Part shown: positions 58,411 through 64,000 of the stretch, piece after piece
Layout of the letters: each line of letters starts with the position of its first letter
Position numbering within the stretch: the first letter of the stretch is position 1
Source of the DNA: Cliona cf. orientalis
Lineage: Eukaryota > Porifera > Demospongiae > Clionaida > Clionaidae
Direction: 5' to 3'
Length of the DNA stretch: 64,000 nucleotides
Assembly: GCA_963930775.1 (NCBI GenBank)
Contig: OZ005696.1
Location: forward strand, 5,146,001 to 5,210,000
The notes under the pieces: model-generated
The model's database searches: none
The model's input: only the letters and a program-made list of their open reading frames with translations
Told to the model about the DNA's origin: nothing
Translations under genes and position numbers: made by a program

Positions 58411-59526
58411 TCAAGCTACCGTGCACACTAAGCAGAAAAAAAAACTGCGGCACATAAGTCTACGTACCTGCATTGTATAGGTTCGCACAAATTAATACGC
58501 ACTTAGGCTTATTTTATATTGATCGTTTACCATGTAGATACATACACTGCAATACTTTATGTACATTTGGTATATATTACTATGGTAACAACATCTAATG
58601 TCACTAAAACTATTCTTCAGTAGAGCATCCATAGTCAAGTCATGTTCAAAACAGCTACCCTAGCCCACAACAATTTAATCAATGTACAGTGGCTGTACGA
58701 TTTAGCATTGGTATACCATAGTAACAATACCAAGTACCTTAGATGATTTCCACCCGCTCTAACTGCGCCTGCGGCGCAGTTAGAGCTTGTTGGAAATCAT
58801 CTAAGGAGCTACCATGCACACTAAGCAGATAAAAGTGCCACATAATCAGAAACATGCATGTATATAATATTCACACTCTACAGTATAATATTATAGTCAT
58901 CCCGAGTATTACTGTAAAAATAATATTGTCCAGAAACCACCACATAGTTGAGCTGGATGCCCATACAATCGGAAACAAGGCCGTCTATGCTCCTAATAGA
59001 GCCTAGAAACTCAGAGTATATGATCAGTGTTGAGGTTCAGTACCAGTGGCCACTGCAATATGTTACTTCCTACTAGTACTCAAGATCACCACAGCACACA
59101 CACAAGGCTAGGGGAAGAGGTTCAGTACCTGTGGCCCCTGCAACACGTTCAAGCACTTCGTACTAGTACTCAAGATCACCACAGCACACACACAAGGCTA
59201 GGGGAAAAGCACAAAACAATTTTAGTTATGTTTCTCAACTAGATGTACTTTCCCACACATCCACACATACATAGCTAAATTAAAACTATAGCTGTATTAG
59301 GCCAGGCAAAAAAAATATTAGTTTCTCAGGCCCGCCCGCATCACTTTTTGGCTGCTGGGCCGTTTTTTTTTTTAATTAAGTGGGTGTGGTAATTAAATTA
59401 ACGGCTAGCTTACCGCTCGATCTCGTTGGCTGGCTGTGTTTGAGCATCAGCCTTGGCACTCTCTGGCAGACATCTGACTTCTCAAAACTGCTTCTTTGAT
59501 GGCTAAGCTATATAAAACACTATAGA
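58411..59526. repeat. Inserted repeat mosaic, including hairpin and 88-bp tandem pair
   Basis: Contains CACACTAAGCAG motifs (58428, 58811), the inverted copy of the 49586-49780 repeat (58566-58771), a hairpin of 33-bp arms at 58737-58805 (CTAACTGCGCC TGC GGCGCAGTTAG), and two tandem units at about 59033-59113 and 59119-59205 sharing CTACTAGTACTCAAGATCAC and CACACACAAGGCTAGGGG. No gene. Confidence 0.7.
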
Positions 59527-59530
59527 TTAA

Positions 59531-59773
59531 GGTACCATTTAATTGCGTGGGCGTGAGCGTCAGGAATGGCTAATTCAATTAGCGAATCGTGAAGGGGCGT
59601 GGCCGAAGAGGCCATACGAGTGCTTTTGGTCGAAGGTGGGCGTGTCCAGAATCGGCCAGGGATGATTATGCGCGTGTAATTAGCGACCGGAAGTGGCCCC
59701 TGAAGAAAAGGCCGGTAATTGCCCACATCAAAGCAAGATCAAAGCATTCTTGCTTAACTATTAACCGCAACGA

Positions 59774-59810
<37 letters not shown>

Positions 59811-60549
59811 AATAGGCCTAATTAAGCATGTGGGCGTGTTCCTGGCACTGTGTGGAGTGTGTGCGCGTGCGTTAATGCAGGTTTTATTGCCTCCGATTGG
59901 GCGTGGCTTCACGGGCCAGTGCTTGGACATCGGCGCCCGGGACTTGGCCTCGGCGATAGGTGGGCGTGTCCCGGAAGCGGTGGTGACCTTTGAACCCCGC
60001 GAGGAGGCTTTGGGGGCGTGGCAGGAGGTCAAAGGTGAGGCCATGTCTGTTAATGAGGCACTGTACGGCGGTGCGATCGAGGGGCCTGTACGGCTGGACG
60101 GAAGCTGACGATGGTTTGAAGCGGATGTGGTTGCGATGACGTGTTGTTGCCCCGCCCACACAGGAAATGAGGTGAGCTCTTGCGTGGGCGGTGTGGCAGA
60201 ACGGCCTCCAAGTGTTTGTGTGTGTTTTGGCCTTGAGGAAGCTGTGTGTTTTAATTGGGATTGATTGTGGGCTTCCGGTGGACATCCGGTGGTTAGTAGG
60301 CACTTGATTGAGAATGGTGGTCCTTGGGGAACAGGGTGGGGCTGTTTTGGGCGTGGCCTGGCCCCTCCCTTCCGGCTCGGCTTCCGGTCCATGGAGGATA
60401 TTAAATGAACACTTCCGGCTCTAGCAGCCACACCCCTGAGACCTGTGCAATTAAAAGGGCGTGGTTACACAACATGCACCTCACTAATGACTTTGATGTG
60501 GTTTAGGTGTCATATCCCCCACCTCACGCCCACGCAATTTAATGGTACC
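59531..60549. mobile_element. Complete TTAA-flanked element, 1019 bp
   Basis: Begins GGTACCATTTAATTGCGTGG and ends CACGCAATTTAATGGTACC, with TTAA at 59527-59530 and 60550-60553. It contains a run of about 29 A at 59777-59805. The part 59808-60549 is nearly identical to the complement of 57650-58393; 59531-59775 matches the complement of 61970-62215. High similarity to the older copy suggests recent mobility. Confidence 0.88.
59808..60431 (-). other. Open frames conserved between the two TTAA-element copies; coding status unproven
   Basis: The minus-strand frame (207 codons, starting MAARAGSVHLISSMDRK) is matched in the older copy at 57768-58052 (+), where it ends early at a TAA. An antisense frame, 59830-60108 (+, MGVFLALCGVCARALMQ...), is matched at 58369-58091 (-). 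Neither resembles a transposase or any family I recognise. The sequence is GC-rich with many CACGCCC motifs, which alone can keep frames open. Confidence 0.3.
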
Positions 60550-60799
60550 TTAAAACTTATCTACTGTACACAGTATATGGCATAGTAGAAAGCTTAACTA
60601 AGACCAGTCACTTTTCAAACTTTTTTTGCACGAGGTCGGCTGTAAGTGGGCGTGGTTAGTGATGGACCACGCCCCCAAAAAAATAAAAATAAAATAAAAA
60701 GCCGCCCGCCCGCATCATTTCTTAGCTGGAAAAGCCTGAGAAACTAAAAATTTTCTTTTCCTGGCCTTACCCCACCTACCTCTCAGCAAAAACGGGGGA

Positions 60800-61965
60800 G
60801 TTTAATACTGTTGTGGCTGAAAAAATGGTCCGAAAAGCACCACACAGTCGAGCTGGATGCGTAGTAGAGCCATACAATGCAAGCAGGCACCCAAACAGCA
60901 ATATGCACAATCTTCGGTAAAGGGTCGTCAACGTACGCCGCGCACCCGTAAAAATGTTTTTCGCGTGCCCGTAAAATTTTTTTGGCAAACATCGCAAGTG
61001 AATGGCTTCCTATACAAACTTCAAAGAGCCATAACTTTAATTCTAGGGTGTGAATCAAAAAAGTCTCTCGATCAAAGTTCGTAATTTGAGCCATTCTGCG
61101 TGCCCATATAAAACTTACAGTCCCAACCGCTCCCCAGAGTCCCAATAATTAAAATCTTTTTTTTTCTTAGTGTTAGTGTGTAATTTCAAGGAGACCAGAC
61201 ACTAAGCAGAAAAAAATTATCCGAAAACCACCATATAGCTAATTGAGCTGGATGCATAGTAGAGCCATACAATGCAAGCAGGCAGCCTATACATCAATTT
61301 GAGTAAAGTGGGTAATGGTCGTCACGTCGATGTGCGCGCGTGGCCCCGCCCCTCACGTAGAAAACATTGCAAATGCATGGCTTCCTATACAAACATATGG
61401 GAAAACTTCAAAGGGCCATAACTTTAATTCTAAGGCGTGAATCAAAATTCCCTTCCATCAAATCTCTAGTTTCGACCCATTCTGCGTGCCCATGTAAAAA
61501 TTACCCCCCCAAGTGCTCCCAAACCCCCCATGAATTAGATTATTTAATTATTTAAATTTGCTTTTTTTTCAAGAAGCGGACACACTAAGCAGAAAAAAAC
61601 AGTCCTGACCACCACATAGTTGAGCTGGATGCATACTAGACCCATACAATGCAAGCAGACAGCCTAAACTTAAATTTTGACAAAAGTGGGTAAAGGTCGT
61701 CACGTTACTGTGCGCGCGTGGCCACGCCCCTCACGTACCGCGTGGGCGGAAACATTGCAAATGCATGGCTTCCTATACAAACATATGGGGATACTTCAAA
61801 GGGCCGTAACTTTAATTCTAAGGTGTGAATCAAAATTCCATCCAGTCAAACCTGTTACTTTGACCCATTCTGCGTGCCCGTATAAAAATTATGTCCGCAA
61901 GTGCTCCCAAATCCTCCATGAATTAGATTATTAAAGTTTTTTTGTTTTTTCCTACTTAGTGTATA
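60800..61965. repeat. Three tandem units of about 380 bp
   Basis: Units at about 60800-61170, 61195-61560 and 61580-61965 share GAGCTGGATGC.TA.TAGA, CCATACAATGCAAGCAG, GGCTTCCTATACAAAC, CATAACTTTAATTCTA and CATTCTGCGTGCCC. Units begin near ACACTAAGCAGAAAAAA and end in T-runs near CTTAGTGT, so each may be a small element bounded by ACACTAAG/CTTAGTGT. ORFs over them are not credible. Confidence 0.75.
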
Positions 61966-62583
61966 ACTAGTGTATGTCGTTGCGGTTAATAGTTAAGCAA
62001 GAATGCTTTGATCTTGCTTTGATGTGGGCAATTACCGGCCTTTTCTTCAGGGGCCACTTCCGGTCGCTATTTACGCGCATAATCATCCCTGGCCGATTCT
62101 GGACGCCCACCTTCGACCAAAAGCACTCGTATGGCCTCTTCGGCCACGCCCCTTCACGATTCGCTAATTGAATTAGCCATTCCTGACGCTCACGCCCACG
62201 CAATTAAATGGTACCTTAATAATCATCCATGAACTGCATGTAAGAAGGTCGTGGGCGGGGTTAGCCACACCCACCGCCGTCCGTTAGTCGGAACGTTTTT
62301 TGTATAGTACTGTATTACTTCGTGCAAGCTGCTGTGTCCGTTATCCGGAATTCGGAGGTTGTCCGCTATTCAGGTGCTGCTACTGTATTAAACATATGGA
62401 GATATCGGTTGGTACATATAGCAGTGTCCGTTGTTTGGTAGAGGTCCGTTATTGGGAGTGTCCGTTAATAGAGAGTCCACTGTATTATTATGGTTGATTC
62501 AAAATTGATTCCGATTAATCTTACACTGAAATAACAGCTAGCAACTATGAACAATGTCATGCATGTAGTTACACAGCAATGGC

Positions 62584-63935
62584 TCAAGCAGTGGTACCAT
62601 ATGCCACACACGAGTTCATTTCAATTCCATTATTATTGTTGATCTTGGAAGGTTTCTGTTGTCTTGAGTGTGTAATGGTAGTGTAACTGTATTCAGCAGT
62701 AGGCTGTGGAGGGTCTATATCTGTCTTGGGTCTGATATTATAATTGATGTCATTGTCATACAACAACTCTTGCTCACGGCTTTGGCCTTGTTGTTGACTG
62801 ATAGGTTGTGATGCTACGTTTCCTTGGTGACCTTTATTATCTGTGTGCATGATAGTCAGTAATCAATAATATTATTATGAAAGATCTCTGTAGAAGCCTG
62901 GTAAATAAACTATAATATTATATAGCGATATATTAATTTTATTAACCTACCTTTCAAAATTACTTCACGGTTGTTCTTCTGTTTCCTTGCAACAATAATC
63001 AGTATCACAAGTAATAACACTCCAATAACACTGAGGATACCAATGGCCACAGAGAAACCGATAGCCTGGATGTCTGCCTCAGTTTCTCGAGCTGCCTCTT
63101 TGGGTGCAGTACTGGTCACAGTGTTAGTTGAAACTGCATGGACAGGATCGTAGTAGCTGAATGTGCATAGCTATTATTATATCACAATAGTATTTCAAGT
63201 TTACCATCAGGTTGCCTATCCAAGCCTTGCAATCTAATGTGCTGACGAATGAACTCTCTCAGGCCAATTCCACCGGAACACTCAACTTCTCTAACTTGGA
63301 TTGTGAAGTTCCCACTTGGCAAATTAGAGATGCAGTCAAATGCTTCAATTGGCATTGAACCCTGACCTCCATCGCTAATCACAGTCATATTAAATATTAT
63401 GTCTCTGATTGTAGAAGTTTGATGGGTCATTGCTTCCTCCATAATTGTGGCTTCACATCCTTGGGCTTCACTAGTAACATTGAATTCACACAGTATACAC
63501 AAAACACCTGGACTCAGAGGCGCTGTGTAGGTCTTGATGTTATGAAGTGATTCTATGATGATCAAACATACACTTAGTTAATCCGGAACAAACAGATCCC
63601 AATCTTACCTTGAGTGTATAGCACAACACTGCTGGCTCCTTCTCCAACACTGTTCCATGCTCTCACTGTGAATCGTAAGCTTTCACATCCGGGATCATAG
63701 AGATACCCTATAGAGCCAACTTGGGAAAGGTCAAGCGAAGTCGTGTTCGGATCAATGGATGGTTGATTTACTGAGGCAAACACAGTTACCGTTGATACTG
63801 TAACCAAGTTATCAATATCCACACTGTAGTTTGATATTGGTATTCCACGGAGAGTATCAGGAGCATTCCATGAAAGATACAAGGTAGTTGAATTCAACTT
63901 TTGGACACGTAGACCAGGAGGTTGATCGAGGAGAC
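62584..63935 (-). CDS. FN3-ectodomain single-pass receptor, 3' part (gene cut by right edge)
   Basis: Exons in transcript order: 63935-63609, 63552-63205, 63133-62951 and 62840-62584 (TGA), all phase 1. Exon 1 is a fibronectin type III domain (QPPGLRVQ, TLYLSWNAPDTLRGIPISNY, CESLRFTVRAWNSVGEGASS). Exon 2 is an ectodomain of about 115 residues with Cys (GVLCILCEF, AQGCEAT, ISNLPSGNFTIQVREVEC), not recognised as a named fold. Exon 3 has a Thr/Ser stalk (STNTVTSTAP), a TM helix (VAIGILSVIGVLLLVILIIV) and the stop-transfer ARKQKNNR. Exon 4 is an 85-residue tail, Gln/Asn-rich, with tyrosines in ELLYDND, EYSYTTI and CVAYGTT that could be phosphorylated. Surface receptor or adhesion role inferred; upstream FN3 or other domains probably lie beyond the window. 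Confidence 0.85.
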
Positions 63936-64000
63936 CTACATTGTGCTTATAATGATATACTGAGGGAGGAAGTTGAGCATATATCTTTCATGACTACATG

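Larger units (their letters stand above)
57650..62215. mobile_element. TTAA-flanked (piggyBac-type target) element, older copy, itself interrupted
   Basis: Begins GGTACCATTAAATTGCGTGG and ends CCACGCAATTAAATGGTACC, with TTAA at 57646-57649 and 62216-62219. Left part 57650-58410 and right part about 61966-62215 correspond to the two ends of the complete copy at 59531-60549. The middle (58411-61965) is a later insertion of repeats plus that second copy. TTAA duplication is the piggyBac hallmark; no transposase is present. Confidence 0.82.
57263..62482. mobile_element. TA-flanked pogo-like element, inverted copy of 8489-9141, carrying a 4.6 kb insert
   Basis: The left end CAGTGGACTCTCCGAATAAC and right end GTTAATAGAGAGTCCACTG are flanked by TA (57261-57262, 62483-62484). 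Left 57263-57647 and right 62220-62482 together match the whole 8489-9141 element in reverse. The break is in the equivalent of TTAACAATCTGTAC near 8757, where a TTAA-flanked element is inserted. Confidence 0.88.

Overview
This is a eukaryotic window with spliced genes, GT-AG introns, no operons, and a dense load of small non-autonomous DNA transposons. The gene content points to an animal, most likely a sponge and probably a demosponge. The grounds are a metazoan-style IFT74, a death-domain/Roc-COR-like protein, FN3 receptor and cysteine-rich multipass membrane genes of the kind abundant in sponge genomes, and many TA-flanked MITEs. This is inference from content; the species cannot be named.

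Left to right: (1) the last three coding exons of triosephosphate isomerase (35-2538, +). (2) Five same-strand R-SNARE (synaptobrevin/VAMP-like) genes, called here VAMP-A (2907-10432), B (11237-13177), C (16048-18343), D (35000-36686) and E (37200-39221). They share intron positions and phases, and in A, B and E the start codon is itself split by an intron (AT|G). (3) Between C and D sits a large + strand gene (21271-32481): five death-fold-like exons, a Roc/COR-like NTPase region and a C-terminal death domain, with a one-base frameshift in the last exon. (4) IFT74 (39485-52099, +) could be rebuilt as 22 exons coding for 595 residues, with a 5-nt microexon and another split AT|G start. An intronless multipass membrane gene lies on the opposite strand inside one of its introns (47700-49079, -). 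(5) An intronless cysteine-rich multipass membrane protein (54302-56032, -). (6) A nest of transposons (57263-62482): a TA-flanked element holds a TTAA-flanked element, which holds tandem repeats and a second, complete copy of the TTAA element. (7) The 3' part of an FN3-ectodomain, single-pass receptor gene (62584-63935, -).

Functionally the window mixes membrane fusion (five R-SNAREs), ciliogenesis (IFT74), glycolysis (TPI) and probable recognition or innate-type genes (death/Roc-COR, FN3 receptor). I see no evidence that they form one pathway. The clearest local biology is the expansion and divergence of the R-SNARE array, the split start codons, and layered transposon insertions that explain most non-coding sequence.

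All exon structures were read by eye from splice sites, reading-frame continuity and remembered family sequences. No alignment or transcript was available.
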